Of a stretch of DNA of 64,000 bases, positions 43,286-53,182 are shown one piece after another. Position numbers and translations under genes: made by a program. The stretch is from NCBI RefSeq assembly GCF_025725665.1, contig NZ_CP107009.1, positions 4,464,001 through 4,528,000 on the forward strand, written 5' to 3'. The stretch is from Halomonas sp. LR3S48 (GTDB lineage: Bacteria; Pseudomonadota; Gammaproteobacteria; Pseudomonadales; Halomonadaceae). Below the pieces are notes generated by a model. The model saw nothing but the letters and a program-made list of their open reading frames with translations. It did not search any database and was not told the DNA's origin. The first letter of the stretch is position 1, and every line of letters begins with the position of its first letter.

Positions 43286-44791
43286 TCAACCCTGGCGCAG
43301 TTGACGATCGAGCTGGCGGTAGCCGATCGCCTCCATCAGCTCGCCGCGCTCCGGATACGGCTTGGCGGCGAGGTCGGCCAGTGTCAGCGCCACCCGCAGC
43401 ACGCGGTGGTAGGCGCGCGCCGAGAGGCGCAGACGCTCGAGCACGCCAGCCAGCCAGGCGCGGTCCGACGTCGACAGGGCGCAGGCGGCTTCCAGCTCGC
43501 GCCCGCCGAGGTGGGCGTTGAGCGCGCCACGGGCGTACTGGCGCTCGCGAGCGGCCACGACCCGGGCGCGTACCTCGGCCGAACTCTCGCCTACCTCGCG
43601 CGACGTGAGCTGCTCCGGTGGCAGTGCCGGCACTTCGATCTGCAGGTCGATGCGGTCGAGCAGCGGCCCCGAGAGCCGCGACTGGTAGCGCTGGATCTGC
43701 GCCGCGGTGCACTGGCAGGCCTGGCGCGGGTCGCCCAGGTGGCCGCAGGGGCAGGGGTTCATGGCCGCTACGAGTTGGAAGCGCGCGGGGAATTTACGCT
43801 CGTGATTGGCCCGGGCGATATGGATGCGGCCCGACTCCATCGGCTCGCGCATCACCTCGAGCACGTGGCGGCTGAACTCGGGCAGTTCGTCGAGGAACAG
43901 CACACCGTGGTGGGCCAGCGAGATCTCGCCCGGCCGCGGCCAGGAGCCGCCGCCGACCAGGGCCACGGCGCTGGCGGTGTGGTGCGGCGCACGAAAGGGC
44001 CGACGCCCCCACTGCTCGGCCAGCGGCAGGCCGCACACCGAACGAATGGCGGCCACCTCCAGCGCCTCCTCCTCGGTGAGTTCCGGCAGGATGCCCGGCA
44101 GGCGGCTCGCCAGCATGGTCTTGCCGGTACCGGGTGGCCCGGCGAAAAGCAGGTTGTGCGAGCCGGCCGCGGCAATCTCCAGCGCGCGGCGGGCCTGGTG
44201 CTGGCCACGCACCTCGGCCAGGTCGCCCTCGCGGGAGTCGACGATGGGTGGCGCCTCGAGGCGGTGCGCGGCGATCGGCTTCTGCCCCTGCAGGTGCGCC
44301 ATGACGTCGAGCAGGTGCTCGGCCGGCAGTACCTGAAGGTCACCGGCCAGCGCCGCCTCGTCGGCATTCTCCTTGGGCACGATCAGCTTGCGCCCCGCCC
44401 GGCGTGCGGCGAGTGCCAGCGGCAAGACCCCGCTGATGGGGCGCAGGCGGCCGTCCAGCGCCAGCTCGCCGACGCTCTCGATCTCCTCAAGCGCCTCGCC
44501 GGGAAGCTGACCCGAGGCGATCAGGATGCCCAGCGCAATGGGCAGATCGAAGCGCCCGCCAACCTTGGGCAGGTCGGCGGGCGCCAGGTTGAGCACGATT
44601 CGACGGGTATTGGGGAAATCGAAGCCGGCGTTGGTGAGGGCGCTGCGCACCCGCTCGCGGCTCTCCTTGACGGCGGCCTCGGGCAGGCCGACCAGGGTCA
44701 TCCCCGGCAGGCCATTGGCCAGGTGTACCTCGACCTGTACCTCGGGCGCTTCCAGCCCCAGGCCGGCCCGTGTGGCAACGATCGCCAGCAT
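43286..44791 (-). CDS. comM: YifB/ComM family Mg-chelatase-like AAA+ ATPase
   Basis: A 501-residue cytoplasmic AAA+ protein. The N-terminal ChlI domain starts MLAIVATRAGLGLEAPEVQVEVHLANGLPG; Walker A is GPPGTGKTMLASRLPGILP, Walker B region FLDELPEF, and the C-terminal lid domain ends LMEAIGYRQLDRQL. ComM is a bidirectional helicase that drives branch migration during natural transformation in Vibrio and Acinetobacter; YifB of E. coli has no proven role. The homology is clear; the competence function here is inference. ubiK lies 75 bases upstream on the same strand. Confidence 0.93.
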   Translation of the reverse strand: MLAIVATRAGLGLEAPEVQVEVHLANGLPGMTLVGLPEAAVKESRERVRSALTNAGFDFPNTRRIVLNLAPADLPKVGGRFDLPIALGILIASGQLPGEALEEIESVGELALDGRLRPISGVLPLALAARRAGRKLIVPKENADEAALAGDLQVLPAEHLLDVMAHLQGQKPIAAHRLEAPPIVDSREGDLAEVRGQHQARRALEIAAAGSHNLLFAGPPGTGKTMLASRLPGILPELTEEEALEVAAIRSVCGLPLAEQWGRRPFRAPHHTASAVALVGGGSWPRPGEISLAHHGVLFLDELPEFSRHVLEVMREPMESGRIHIARANHERKFPARFQLVAAMNPCPCGHLGDPRQACQCTAAQIQRYQSRLSGPLLDRIDLQIEVPALPPEQLTSREVGESSAEVRARVVAARERQYARGALNAHLGGRELEAACALSTSDRAWLAGVLERLRLSARAYHRVLRVALTLADLAAKPYPERGELMEAIGYRQLDRQLRQG

Positions 44792-44866
44792 CGTGCAGTC
44801 CCTCGCAGTCCATTAGCGTAAGGGCTAGATACTAGCACTGTGCCAGAACGGGCTCTCCACGCTGGC

Positions 44867-45196
44867 TCAGCGCTTGGCGTCTCCGGGTGCGGCCGTGTCC
44901 GTACCTTTGTCCTCGGGCGGCGTGAGGGTCGCCTGGGTCACCGGAGTTTCGCGTGCCGCCAGCGCCTTCTCCAAGGCCGCGACCTGCTGCTCCAAGGCTT
45001 CGACGCGGATCCGCGTGCGCTGCAGCACGTCCATCAGGATGTCGAAATCCTCTCGCGATACCAGCTCGAGGCGGTCGAAGGCACCACGCACGATCTGCTG
45101 CACGCCCTTCTGAAATTCCTCCGGCGCCTGAGCCGCGCCCTGCAGGCGCTCACCCAGCTGTTGTGCCAGCCGGCTGATGGGATCCTGATTCGCCAT
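44867..45196 (-). CDS. ubiK: Ubiquinone biosynthesis accessory factor UbiK
   Basis: A 109-residue protein of the BMFP (YqiC) family: MANQDPISRLAQQLGERLQG, then FQKGVQQIVRGAFDRLELVSREDFD and a coiled coil (RIRVEALEQQVAALEKALAARE). UbiK helps the UbiJ/Ubi complex make ubiquinone and forms trimers. The C-terminal tail is variable and acidic. It starts 291 bases before glnK and is divergent from it, so the NtrC and sigma-54 sites in between belong to glnK. In pseudomonads the same ubiK-glnK-amtB neighbourhood exists. Confidence 0.9.
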   Translation of the reverse strand: MANQDPISRLAQQLGERLQGAAQAPEEFQKGVQQIVRGAFDRLELVSREDFDILMDVLQRTRIRVEALEQQVAALEKALAARETPVTQATLTPPEDKGTDTAAPGDAKR

Positions 45197-45273
45197 GGTG
45201 CGCTTCTCCTGTTGGCTTACACATGTTGCTCTACAGCATACGCAAGGCCCCGCCGCGACGCATGCCCTTCTAT

Positions 45274-45355
45274 TGCGCCCTCATGGCGCACCTGCACTAC
45301 ACGGAAGCACCACCCTGGTGCAAGGCGACGGTAGCCGTTGCGCCATTGGAGCGCA
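45274..45355 (+). promoter_or_regulatory. Three helically phased NtrC-type enhancer sites
   Basis: Sites: TGCGCCCTCATGGCGCA (45274-45290), AGCACCACCCTGGTGCA (45306-45322) and TGCGCCATTGGAGCGCA (45339-45355). The middle one fits GCACYnnnnTGGTGC exactly. Centres are 32 and 33 bp apart, about three DNA turns, as expected for cooperative NtrC binding. They lie 60-140 bases before the sigma-54 promoter. Confidence 0.75.
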
Positions 45356-45391
45356 TGGCGGAAACCCATGTCACTGCAAGTCACTGTTTAA

Positions 45392-45826
<435 letters not shown>

Positions 45827-45864
45827 CGGCTTCCCCCAAAACAAGAGCAGCGATGGAGAACCCC

Positions 45865-47187
45865 ATGATTGAACTTGCCGAGTTGAGCTACGCGCTCGAC
45901 ACCTTCTACTTCCTGATATGCGGCGTGCTGGTCATGTGGATGGCCGCCGGCTTCTCGATGCTCGAGGCCGGCCTGGTCCGCGCCAAGAACACCGCCGAGA
46001 TCCTGACCAAGAACATCGCCCTGTTCGCCATCGCCTGCACCATGTACCTGCTGGTGGGCTACGCCATCATGTATTCGAGTGACGCCGGCGGCATCCTGCC
46101 CAATCTGGGCGTACTGATCGGCAGCGAAAACGGTGTCGATGCCGTGACTGCCGGTGGCGACGACGCCCCCTACTACTCCATGCGCGCCGACTTCTTCTTC
46201 CAGGTAGTGTTCGTCGCCACCGCCATGTCGATCGTCTCCGGCGCCGTGGCCGAGCGCATGAAGCTGTGGGCCTTCCTCGCCTTCGCCGTGGTCATGACCG
46301 GCGTCATCTACCCGGTATCCGGCTACTGGACCTGGGGCGGTGGCTGGCTTTCCGAGCTGGGCTTCTCCGACTACGCGGGCTCCGGCATCGTGCACATGGC
46401 CGGCGCCGCTGCGGCACTCGCCGGTGTACTGGTCCTAGGTCCACGCAAGGGCAAGTACGGCAAGGACGGCAGCATCCATGCGATCCCCGGCGCCAACCTG
46501 CCGCTGGCGACCGTGGGCACCTTCATCCTGTGGATGGGCTGGTTCGGCTTCAACGGCGGCTCCGAGCTCAAGCTCTCCGACGTCGCTTCGGCGAACAACG
46601 TGGCCCAGGTGCTGGTCAATACCAATGCCGCTGCCGCGGGCGGTGTGATCGCCGCGCTGATCCTGGCCAAGCTGTGGTTCCGCAAGGCCGACCTGACCAT
46701 GGCGCTGAACGGCGCGCTGGCCGGCCTGGTGGCCATCACCGCGGGCCCGCTGGAGCCCTCGGCGCTGGGTGCCACGCTGATCGGTGCCGTGGGCGGCATC
46801 ATCGTGGTGGCTTCCATCGTGACCCTGGACAAGCTCAAGATCGACGACCCGGTCGGCGCCATCTCGGTGCACGGTGTGGTCGGTCTCTGGGGCCTGCTGG
46901 CAGTGCCGCTCTCCTCGGACGCCAGCTTCGGCGCCCAGATCATCGGTGCGATCGCCATCTTCGCCTGGGTCTTCGCCGCCAGCCTGGCCGTGTGGCTGCT
47001 CATCAAGGCGATCATGGGCGTTCGTGTCAGCGAAGAGGAAGAGTACGAAGGGGTCGACCTGGCCGAGTGCGGCATGGAAGCCTACCCCGAGTTCAGTGTC
47101 GCCAGGGTCTATGGCGGCAGCGGCGGCCGCCCGCAGTCCGGCGGCTACGGTGCCGGCGCACCGATCGGCCAGCCACACGCCGAATAA
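45865..47187 (+). CDS. amtB: Ammonium transporter AmtB
   Basis: A 440-residue channel for ammonium with about 11 TM segments. The signature is DYAGSGIVHMAGAAAALAG, the twin histidines are in IVHMAGA and SVHGVVGLWG, and FNGGSELKLS and KLKIDDPVGAISVHG are typical. The C-terminal tail, which binds GlnK, ends with a Gly-rich stretch. I chose ATG 45865 (MIELAELSYALDTF) since GGAG lies 6 bases upstream; ATG 45853 would add four residues. No clear signal peptide. Ends in a terminator, then the second glnK. Confidence 0.95.
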   Translation: MIELAELSYALDTFYFLICGVLVMWMAAGFSMLEAGLVRAKNTAEILTKNIALFAIACTMYLLVGYAIMYSSDAGGILPNLGVLIGSENGVDAVTAGGDDAPYYSMRADFFFQVVFVATAMSIVSGAVAERMKLWAFLAFAVVMTGVIYPVSGYWTWGGGWLSELGFSDYAGSGIVHMAGAAAALAGVLVLGPRKGKYGKDGSIHAIPGANLPLATVGTFILWMGWFGFNGGSELKLSDVASANNVAQVLVNTNAAAAGGVIAALILAKLWFRKADLTMALNGALAGLVAITAGPLEPSALGATLIGAVGGIIVVASIVTLDKLKIDDPVGAISVHGVVGLWGLLAVPLSSDASFGAQIIGAIAIFAWVFAASLAVWLLIKAIMGVRVSEEEEYEGVDLAECGMEAYPEFSVARVYGGSGGRPQSGGYGAGAPIGQPHAE

Positions 47188-47203
47188 GCGCGACCGACTT
47201 GCC

Positions 47204-47229
47204 AAGGCTCCCCGCGGGGAGCCTTTTTT
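47204..47229 (+). terminator. Intrinsic terminator after amtB
   Basis: AAGGCTCCCC (47204-47213), loop GC, GGGGAGCCTT (47216-47225) and then Ts to 47229. It lies 17 bases past the amtB stop and 95 before the second glnK, so that gene needs its own promoter or readthrough. Confidence 0.9.
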
Positions 47230-47257
47230 CTTCCAGCCGAGGGCGGTGTATGCTTGA

Positions 47258-47662
<405 letters not shown>

Positions 47663-47697
47663 AGCCCGAAGCCCGAAGCCCGAGGACAGCACAAACC

Positions 47698-47732
47698 AAA
47701 CCGCCTCCATAGCAGAGCTAAGGAGGCGGTTT
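47698..47732. terminator. Bidirectional terminator between the second glnK and fpr
   Basis: AAACCGCCTCC (47698-47708), a 13-base loop and GGAGGCGGTTT (47722-47732), 11-bp perfect stem with T-rich sequence on both outer sides. It fits the convergent genes. Confidence 0.85.
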
Positions 47733-47776
47733 TGCTTCCAGCCTCGAGCTGATGGCAGCAGCTCGGGCGAAACGGA

Positions 47777-48553
47777 TCACTTCTCGACGAAGGCGCGCTC
47801 GATCACATAGTCGCCCGGCTCACCCATGCGCGGCGAGATGTTGAAGCCCAGGTCGTCGAGTAGCGCGCTGGTCTCGTCGAGCATCGCCGGGCTGCCGCAG
47901 ATCATGGCGCGGTCCTGCTTGGGATCCATCGGTGCCACGCCGGTGTCCTCGAACAGCTTGCCGCTGCGGATATGGTCGGTGAGGCGGCCCATGGTGTGGA
48001 ACTCCTCACGGGTCACGGTGGGGTAGTAGACCAGCTTCTCGCGGATCTCGTCGCCCAGGTACTCGTGGGCCGGCAGCTCCTTCTGGATGAAGTCGGCATA
48101 GGCAAGCTCGCTGACGCTGCGCACGCCGTGCACCAGGATCACCTTCTCGTAGCGCTCGTATACCTCCGGGTCCTGGATCAGGCTCATGAACGGCGCCAGG
48201 CCGGTACCAGTGGAGAGGAAGTAGAGGTTGCGCCCCGGCAGCAGGTCGTCGGTGACCAGGGTACCGGTGGGCTTGCGGCTGACCATGATCTGATCGCCCA
48301 CCTTGAGGTGCTGCAGGCGTGAGGTCAGCGGGCCGTCGGGCACCTTGATACTGAAGAACTCGAGATGATCCTCATAGTTGGGGCTGGCGATGGAGTAGGC
48401 TCGCATCAGCGGCTTGCCGTTCACTTCCAGGCCGATCATCACGAACTGACCGTTCTTGAAGCGCAGGCTGCGCTCGCGGGTGGTGCGGAAGCTGAACAGG
48501 GTGTCGTTCCAGTGATGAACGCTGAGAACGTCTTCCAGTGCGAACTTGCTCAT
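47777..48553 (-). CDS. fpr: Ferredoxin/flavodoxin-NADP+ reductase
   Basis: A 258-residue FAD enzyme. FAD binding is RAYSIASPNYEDHLEFFSIKVP in parts and GPLTSRLQHLKVGD; the NADP region has LYFLSTGTGLAPFMSLIQDP and ICGSPAMLDE near the C-terminus. Fpr moves electrons between NADPH and ferredoxin/flavodoxin and helps in oxidative stress. The sequence is Pseudomonas FprA-like in length and in being divergent from a LysR gene (finR), whose product activates it there. The ATG has GGAGC close upstream. Confidence 0.95.
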   Translation of the reverse strand: MSKFALEDVLSVHHWNDTLFSFRTTRERSLRFKNGQFVMIGLEVNGKPLMRAYSIASPNYEDHLEFFSIKVPDGPLTSRLQHLKVGDQIMVSRKPTGTLVTDDLLPGRNLYFLSTGTGLAPFMSLIQDPEVYERYEKVILVHGVRSVSELAYADFIQKELPAHEYLGDEIREKLVYYPTVTREEFHTMGRLTDHIRSGKLFEDTGVAPMDPKQDRAMICGSPAMLDETSALLDDLGFNISPRMGEPGDYVIERAFVEK

Positions 48554-48610
48554 GCCGGCTCCTATCTATTCCAATATCGAATAACTCGAAGGTGAAAACG
48601 ATTTGCTTGC

Positions 48611-48639
48611 ATTATAAGAGCGCAAGGTTTATCTGTTAA
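48611..48639 (-). promoter_or_regulatory. Sigma-70-type promoter of fpr
   Basis: On the minus strand TTAACA (48639-48634; 5 of 6) and TATAAT (48616-48611; 6 of 6) are separated by 17 bases. Transcription would start near 48604, about 50 bases before fpr. An inverted repeat ATCTA-n11-TAGAT at 48662-48682 upstream is a candidate LysR (FinR) site. Confidence 0.7.
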
Positions 48640-48699
48640 TTGGATTGTATGGATATCCTTTATCTAGACTCCTGATATAGATCAAAACCGAGCCGTTTC

Positions 48700-49626
48700 A
48701 TGCATTTCACCCTGCGCCAACTCGAGGTCTACGTCGCCGTCGCCCAGCACGAGAGCGTCTCGCACGCCGCTCGCGCCCTCTCCCTGTCGCAATCGGCGAC
48801 CAGTACCGCCCTGGCCGAGCTCGAACGCCAATTCAACTGCCAGCTGCTCGACCGCGTCGGCAAGCGGCTACGGCTCAATGCGCTGGGCTTCCAGCTGTTG
48901 CCCAAGGCCGTGGCGCTGCTCGACCGCGCCGAGGAGATCGAAGAGATCCTGCACGGCCAGCAGGGCATCGGCTCGCTCGACGTGGGCGCGACCCTGACCA
49001 TCGGCAACTACCTGGCGACGCTGTTGATCAGTGACTTCATGCAGCGTCATCCGGGCAGCCGGGTGCGGCTTGCGGTGCGCAACACCCGCGAGATCGTCGA
49101 CCGCGTGCGTCAGCACGAACTGGACCTGGGGCTCATCGAGGGGCACTGCGAGGAGGAGGACGTGATCACCCAGCCGTGGGTGGAGGACGAGCTGTCGGTG
49201 TTCTGCTCCCCCCGCCATCCGCTGGCCGGGCAGGGGGCGGTGGAACTCGACCGCCTGCTGCGCGAGGCCTGGATCATGCGCGAGCAGGGTTCGGGCACGC
49301 GCATGACCCTGGAGCAGGCCGCGCGTCACCGGCGCGGACGCTTCAATACCCTGCTGGAGCTGGAGCACACCGAAGGCATCAAACGGGCGGTGGAGTCGGG
49401 CCTCGGCATCGGCTGCGTATCGAAGCTGGCGCTACGCGATGCCTTCCGCCGCGGCAGCCTGGTGCCGATCCCCACCCCGGAGCTCGACCTGAGCCGCCAG
49501 TTCGCCTTCATCTGGCACCGCCACAAGTACATGGCCACCGGCATGCGCGAGTTCCTGCGCCTGTGCCGGCAGATGACCGAGGGGGTCAGGCGCAGCGACG
49601 AGATCGACCTGCCGCCAGTCTCCTGA
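48700..49626 (+). CDS. finR: LysR-family regulator, FinR-like
   Basis: A 308-residue LysR regulator. The N-terminal winged helix starts MHFTLRQLEVYVAVAQHESVSHAARALSLSQSATSTALAELE; the effector domain begins near GSLDVGATLTIGNYLATLLISDF. Sequence and divergence from fpr match Pseudomonas FinR, which activates fpr under superoxide stress, and E. coli YeiE. The name is by synteny and similarity. The intergenic region has a T-n11-A palindrome suitable for it. No autoregulatory feature is visible beyond that. Confidence 0.82.
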   Translation: MHFTLRQLEVYVAVAQHESVSHAARALSLSQSATSTALAELERQFNCQLLDRVGKRLRLNALGFQLLPKAVALLDRAEEIEEILHGQQGIGSLDVGATLTIGNYLATLLISDFMQRHPGSRVRLAVRNTREIVDRVRQHELDLGLIEGHCEEEDVITQPWVEDELSVFCSPRHPLAGQGAVELDRLLREAWIMREQGSGTRMTLEQAARHRRGRFNTLLELEHTEGIKRAVESGLGIGCVSKLALRDAFRRGSLVPIPTPELDLSRQFAFIWHRHKYMATGMREFLRLCRQMTEGVRRSDEIDLPPVS

Positions 49627-49636
49627 CCCCAACCCG

Positions 49637-51700
49637 CTAGCGGTCGCGTAGCTTGAAGCCGCCTACCACGCTGGCCAGGCGGTCGGCCTGTTCGCTCAGC
49701 TGTTCGGCGGCGGTGGTCGACTCCTCCACCAGCGCCGCGTTCTGCTGGATCGTGCGATCGAGGTCGGCCACCGCCACGCTGACCTGGCCGATGCCGTCGC
49801 TCTGCTCTCCGGCCGCCATACTGATCTCGCCGAGCATGTTGGCCACCCGGTTCACGCTGGCCACCAGCTCGCCCATGCTTTCACCGGCACGACCCACCAG
49901 CTCGGTGCCATTGACGACCCGCTGGGCCGAAGCGTCGATCAGCGCGCGAATGTCGCGCGAGGCTTCGGCGCTGCGAGTGGCGAGCTGGCGCACCTCGCCG
50001 GCGACCACGGCGAAGCCGCGACCGTGTTCGCCGGCCCGGGCCGCCTCGACCGAGGCGTTCAGCGCCAGCAGGTTGGTCTGGAACGCGATGCCGTCGATGA
50101 CCTTGACGATCTCGCCGATCTTCTCCGAGGAGCGGCTGATCTCGCCCATGGTCTCCACCACCTGGCCAACCGTCTCACCCGAACGATGGGCGACCTCGGC
50201 GGCCGACTTCGACAAGCCGTTGGCCTCCTTCGAGGAGGCCGAGGTGTGCTCGACGGTAGCCGAAATCTGCTCCATCGAGGCCGAGGTCTGCTGCAGGCTG
50301 GCGGCGGCCTGCTCGGTACGCCGCGACAGGTCCTCGCCGCCGCTGGCGATCTCGCTGGCCGCTATACGCACCGACTCGCTGCTGTCGCGCACGTCGACCA
50401 GTACGTCATGGATCTTGTCGACGAAGGCATTGAACTGGGTGGCGAGCTCGGCACTCTCGTCGCGCCCGCGCACCGGCAACCGCTGGGTCAGGTCGCCGCC
50501 GCCGGAAGCAATGTCGCGCATGCGATCGGCCAGCAGCCGCAGCGGCCGCGAGACCCGGGTACCGACCCACCACAGCGCCGCTAGCCCCAGTGCCGCCAGC
50601 AGCAGGCCGACCAGCGCCATGCCCAGGGTGTCGGCACGGCGCTGCTCGCCCATTACCTCCTGCAGCGCGGCCAGTTCGGCCATCACGGCGGCTTCGGGCA
50701 AGCGGATCAGCAGCGTCCAAGGCGTTTCGCTAGCGCCGATGGTGAAGGATTGGTAACGCTCCAGCATACCCTCTCGCGCCTGGCTCACGCTGCCGCCCTC
50801 AGCCCGCGCCTGCTCGATGGCGCTCAGCACGTCATCGTCGAACGCCTCGCTCGCCGAGGCACCGAGGCGTTCGGCGTCACCGGTATGCGCCACCAGGCCA
50901 CCGCGCCCGGCGATCAGCGCCATCTCACCCGCCCCGTCATAGAGCGACTGGTTGGCCTGCAGCAGCAGTTCCTGGATGAAATCGAGCGCCAGGTCGACAC
51001 CGGCCACACCGCGGAACTCGCCATCGGCCAGAATCGGCACGTTGAACGAGGTGACCAGCAGCGTCTCGCCGCCGTAGTCGTAGGGCGCCGGGTCGATGAT
51101 GCAGGGGGCGAGGGTCTCGCGGGGGCAGAGATAGTACTCCCCTTCGCGCACGCCGCTGGCGAGAAGCGTGGCGCTCTCCATGGTTTCGCCCAGCGGGAGT
51201 ACCTCAACATCGCTTTCCCCGGTGCGATACCACCAGGGCATGAAGCGCCCGCTGCCATCGTAGCCCTCGCTCTCACCGAGTTCGGTATACAGCGCGTCAC
51301 GTCCGAAGGCGTCGGGCTCCCAGCCGATGAAGGCGTCCAGCAGCGAGGGGTTTTCGACTACCGTCTGGCGAACCAGGTTGGAGAGTTCGCGCCGGCTCAG
51401 GGAGAGGGCACGGCGACCGCTGGCGTCCCGCTGCCCCATCAGCGCATTGGTGTCGGCCAGCTGCGTGGCCAGCGTCAGCGCATGCTCGAGCTCGCGCTGG
51501 ATACGCCCGGCCTCGGCATTCGCCAGCACCGCCAAGCGCTCGTCGATGGCCCCTTCGAGCAGAACACGGGTATGGGTCTCGACGGTCTGCTGGGTACGCG
51601 CGGAGGAGAACAGGCCATAGACGACCAAGGCCACGACCACGGCCAGCAGGCAGGGGCCGGCCAGCAGAATCACGAACTGGCGGATTGATCTGAGATGCAT
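49637..51700 (-). CDS. Methyl-accepting chemotaxis protein with dCache-type sensor
   Basis: A 687-residue chemoreceptor. TM1 is about 7-30, the periplasmic part (about 31-350) has a double-Cache pattern with [39 protein letters not shown] and [13 protein letters not shown]2 follows near 360-380 ([22 protein letters not shown]), then HAMP and a signalling domain with the tip [24 protein letters not shown]. No C-terminal CheR pentapeptide is seen. Ligand unknown; double-Cache sensors often bind amino acids or organic acids. Two cysteines occur in CPRETLAPC of the sensor domain. Convergent with finR. Confidence 0.93.
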   Translation of the reverse strand: MHLRSIRQFVILLAGPCLLAVVVALVVYGLFSSARTQQTVETHTRVLLEGAIDERLAVLANAEAGRIQRELEHALTLATQLADTNALMGQRDASGRRALSLSRRELSNLVRQTVVENPSLLDAFIGWEPDAFGRDALYTELGESEGYDGSGRFMPWWYRTGESDVEVLPLGETMESATLLASGVREGEYYLCPRETLAPCIIDPAPYDYGGETLLVTSFNVPILADGEFRGVAGVDLALDFIQELLLQANQSLYDGAGEMALIAGRGGLVAHTGDAERLGASASEAFDDDVLSAIEQARAEGGSVSQAREGMLERYQSFTIGASETPWTLLIRLPEAAVMAELAALQEVMGEQRRADTLGMALVGLLLAALGLAALWWVGTRVSRPLRLLADRMRDIASGGGDLTQRLPVRGRDESAELATQFNAFVDKIHDVLVDVRDSSESVRIAASEIASGGEDLSRRTEQAAASLQQTSASMEQISATVEHTSASSKEANGLSKSAAEVAHRSGETVGQVVETMGEISRSSEKIGEIVKVIDGIAFQTNLLALNASVEAARAGEHGRGFAVVAGEVRQLATRSAEASRDIRALIDASAQRVVNGTELVGRAGESMGELVASVNRVANMLGEISMAAGEQSDGIGQVSVAVADLDRTIQQNAALVEESTTAAEQLSEQADRLASVVGGFKLRDR

Positions 51701-51823
51701 GGGCGCTCACGCTGAAGTAGGAAGCAGGTTGTGGCGAAGAAAACTTCGCATCCGTGCTCCCTTCTATCGGCAAGAGCGCCCTTTTCTTGAGACCAAAGTT
51801 CGAGATGAAAGTCGCAAATGCAA

Positions 51824-52252
51824 TCAGCGCATATCGCTGACGGCCTCCTGGATATCGTTGAGCGGCGCCTTGGACAGATCCTTGTCCAGCGTATGGATGA
51901 TCAACTTGCTGGTCGATCCGTCGAGTTTGTTGCGCAGCACGCCCAGAAAGCGGGGCGGGGCGACGAGTATCAGCTTGTCCATGCTGTTGTCGACCCGAGC
52001 CTTGTAGATGCGCTCGGCGATCTGCTTGGCGAATATCTCCGCCTCGTGGTCCAGGGCCACGCTGTCGCCGCGGCTGGATCGCCGGGTGTGGGAGGTCGAC
52101 TCGTCGACGCTACCCGTCGCACCAGTGACCAGGTCTCCCTCGTGCAGGCGCCCTTCGGCGTGCACCAGGCTCTCCTTCTCCTCCAGCTTGAGCGCATCGC
52201 GGGTGAACACGCGCGCCCGCGCCGCATCGGCCACCACGATATACGTTGTCAT
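51824..52252 (-). CDS. Host attachment protein family member
   Basis: A 142-residue cytoplasmic protein, starting MTTYIVVADAARARVFTRDALK, of the family named after an Agrobacterium attachment gene. Segments DKLILVAPPRFLGVLRNKL and KDLSKAPLNDIQEAV are typical. The family resembles eRF1-type/Baeyer RNA-binding folds in some members; function is not known here and attachment is doubtful. I chose the ATG at 52252 because it gives the family start and has a GGAGAG site; an upstream ATG at 52306 is less likely. Confidence 0.88.
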   Translation of the reverse strand: MTTYIVVADAARARVFTRDALKLEEKESLVHAEGRLHEGDLVTGATGSVDESTSHTRRSSRGDSVALDHEAEIFAKQIAERIYKARVDNSMDKLILVAPPRFLGVLRNKLDGSTSKLIIHTLDKDLSKAPLNDIQEAVSDMR

Positions 52253-52372
52253 AGCCTCTCCTTGAGTCGGGTTGAAGGAAATGACCGCCAATCCCATCGC
52301 GGACATTCTTCTTCAACATGGCAACCAGACCCTCCAGGGTCAACCGACTCCCGACCTTACAGGGTCAACCCA

Positions 52373-53182
52373 CTAGAGCACCTTGCTGCGCAGCAGGCTG
52401 GTAACCGCCTCGCCCATCAGCACCAGCACGATGATGGCGATCAGGATGGTGGCCACGGTGGGCCAGGCGAAGGTGTCGATGGCCCCCTGCAGAATCACCC
52501 CGATGCCGCCGGCGCCGACCAGGCCCAGTACCGTCGATTCGCGAATATTGATGTCCCAGCGCAGGATGACGATGGCGAAGAAGGCCGGCATCACCTGCGG
52601 CACGATGGCGTAGGCGATCACCTTGGCCTTTGAAGCGCCGGTGGCCTCCATGGCCTCCACCGGGCGGCGGTCGATCTCTTCGATCGCTTCGCCCATCAGC
52701 TTGCCGATGAAGCCCACCGAGCGAAACATGATGGCAAGTATGCCCGCCAGCACTCCGGGGCCGAAGATCGCCACGAACAGTAGCGCCCAGATGATGGTGT
52801 TCACCGAGCGGCTGGCGACCAGGATGAAGCGGCCCAGCCACAGGCAGGCACGGTTGGGCGTGGTGTTCTGGGCGGCGATGTAGGAGACGGGCAAGGCGAT
52901 GAAGATCGTCAGCGCAGTGGCCAGCGTGGCGATGTGCACCGTCTCGAGCAATGCGTTGGTGATGGCCGCCAGCCGCGAGGGATCGGGCGGCCACATGCGC
53001 GCCCCGAGGTTCGAGATCTGATTCGGCGCGTCCCATACCCAGGGCCAGAAAATGTCGATGTCTCGCACCGCCCAGTAGACCACCATCACGGTGGCCAGCA
53101 GCACGGCGTAGCGAATCAGGCGCTGCTTGCGGTCGTAGCGCTGCCACACGCGATCGGCCAAGGCTCCGGCATGATCTACCAT
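52373..53182 (-). CDS. phnE: Phosphonate-type ABC transporter permease PhnE2
   Basis: A 269-residue permease with about six TM segments. The ABC contact motif is EAMEATGASKAKVIAYAIVPQVMP, followed by the typical IRESTVLGLVGAGGIGVILQ. It pairs with the upstream permease as in PhnE1-PhnE2 systems. I chose ATG 53182, which has GAGGAA 8 bases upstream and overlaps the phnE1 stop by 7 bases. Last gene of the operon; substrate could be phosphonate, phosphite or 2-aminoethylphosphonate. Confidence 0.9.
   Translation of the reverse strand: MVDHAGALADRVWQRYDRKQRLIRYAVLLATVMVVYWAVRDIDIFWPWVWDAPNQISNLGARMWPPDPSRLAAITNALLETVHIATLATALTIFIALPVSYIAAQNTTPNRACLWLGRFILVASRSVNTIIWALLFVAIFGPGVLAGILAIMFRSVGFIGKLMGEAIEEIDRRPVEAMEATGASKAKVIAYAIVPQVMPAFFAIVILRWDINIRESTVLGLVGAGGIGVILQGAIDTFAWPTVATILIAIIVLVLMGEAVTSLLRSKVL

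Noticed and set aside
42860..44821. A 653-codon open frame antisense to comM and part of the exchanger gene
   Set aside because: No motifs and it runs across two genuine genes; a GC-skew shadow.
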